DNA from: Antedon mediterranea
Taxonomy: Eukaryota; Echinodermata; Crinoidea; Comatulida; Antedonidae
NCBI RefSeq assembly: GCF_964355755.1
Contig: NC_092679.1
Location: 22,692,432 to 22,756,431 of the forward strand
Length of the DNA: 64,000 nucleotides
Reading direction: 5' to 3'
Made by a program: the position numbers and the translations under genes. The notes beneath the pieces are model-generated. The model was not told the DNA's origin. It did no database searches and saw only the letters and a program-made list of their open reading frames with translations. Numbering within the stretch: position 1 is the stretch's first letter; each line of letters opens with the position of its first letter. This document shows positions 63,719-64,000 of the stretch, one piece after another.

Positions 63719-64000
63719 GTTAACCGAACAATCATTCTAATTTGGTTTCCGTCGAGCACAGCAAGGTTTACAGAAGAATATTTTCCATTAAAGTATTGCG
63801 GAAATGATACTTTCTCAATAGTGTAGGCCTAGAGCATCCAGGGTAGCGTAAACGAATGATTTCACCACAATTGACTCTTATTGCTTTAGAGCATTAGTAG
63901 GAAATATACAAATCAAAACAGTTGGTAGATCACAATAGCGTACCAATTTGAAAGGAAAAAAATATACTGCACAGCGGTTATGGTATTAGTAAAAAATAGC

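Overview
This window looks like chromosomal DNA of a marine invertebrate deuterostome, most likely an echinoderm (inference). It is AT-rich, has canonical GT-AG spliced genes resembling vertebrate orthologues, many MITE-like repeats, tRNA-derived SINEs and an intact Helentron, and the palindromic string AGGCCTA recurs in parts of it. No bacterial or viral genes were seen.

Layout. (1) 67-856, minus: the first two coding exons of YIPF4; the rest lies off the left edge. (2) 1969-24469, plus: WDR64, an EF-hand/WD-repeat protein, reconstructed as 28 exons; its introns hold MITEs, SINEs, foldbacks, tandem repeats and decayed extra copies of two exons. (3) 26687-27646 minus and 28336-29571 plus: two intronless testis-specific serine kinase (TSSK) genes head to head with a shared 689-bp promoter region. 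(4) 32411-63718, minus: a complete four-exon TWIK-type two-pore potassium channel gene (KCNK1/6-like, 323 residues). (5) Inside intron 3 of that channel, on the same strand, lies a ~20-kb Helentron (about 32911-53035) with one uninterrupted 3085-codon ORF.

The Helentron protein is the most striking object. From N to C terminus it shows a hydrophobic N-terminal segment, a PHD-like zinc finger, a cysteine-protease-like module with a Cys...Asp-Pro-His signature resembling peptidase family C76, an OTU cysteine protease, an 18-residue tandem-repeat region, a Cys-rich (DUF6570-like) segment, an HUH/Y2 Rep nuclease, a PIF1-type SF1 helicase and an endonuclease-exonuclease-phosphatase domain. The ORF is flanked by a 3-copy ~370-bp repeat on its 3' side and a ~12-copy, ~345-bp satellite on its 5' side; the satellite has a trimeric higher-order period near 1,034 bp. 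Terminal palindromes and a second, shorter related element at the left edge suggest repeated insertion at one site.

How the genes relate: WDR64 and the TSSKs are associated with sperm in vertebrates, so 2-30 kb may be a male-germline neighbourhood (inference). The channel and YIPF4 are membrane proteins with no evident link to them. All coordinates were read by eye; splice junctions were checked for phase, and one unresolved phase break remains in WDR64 between exons ending at 18539 and starting at 24040.
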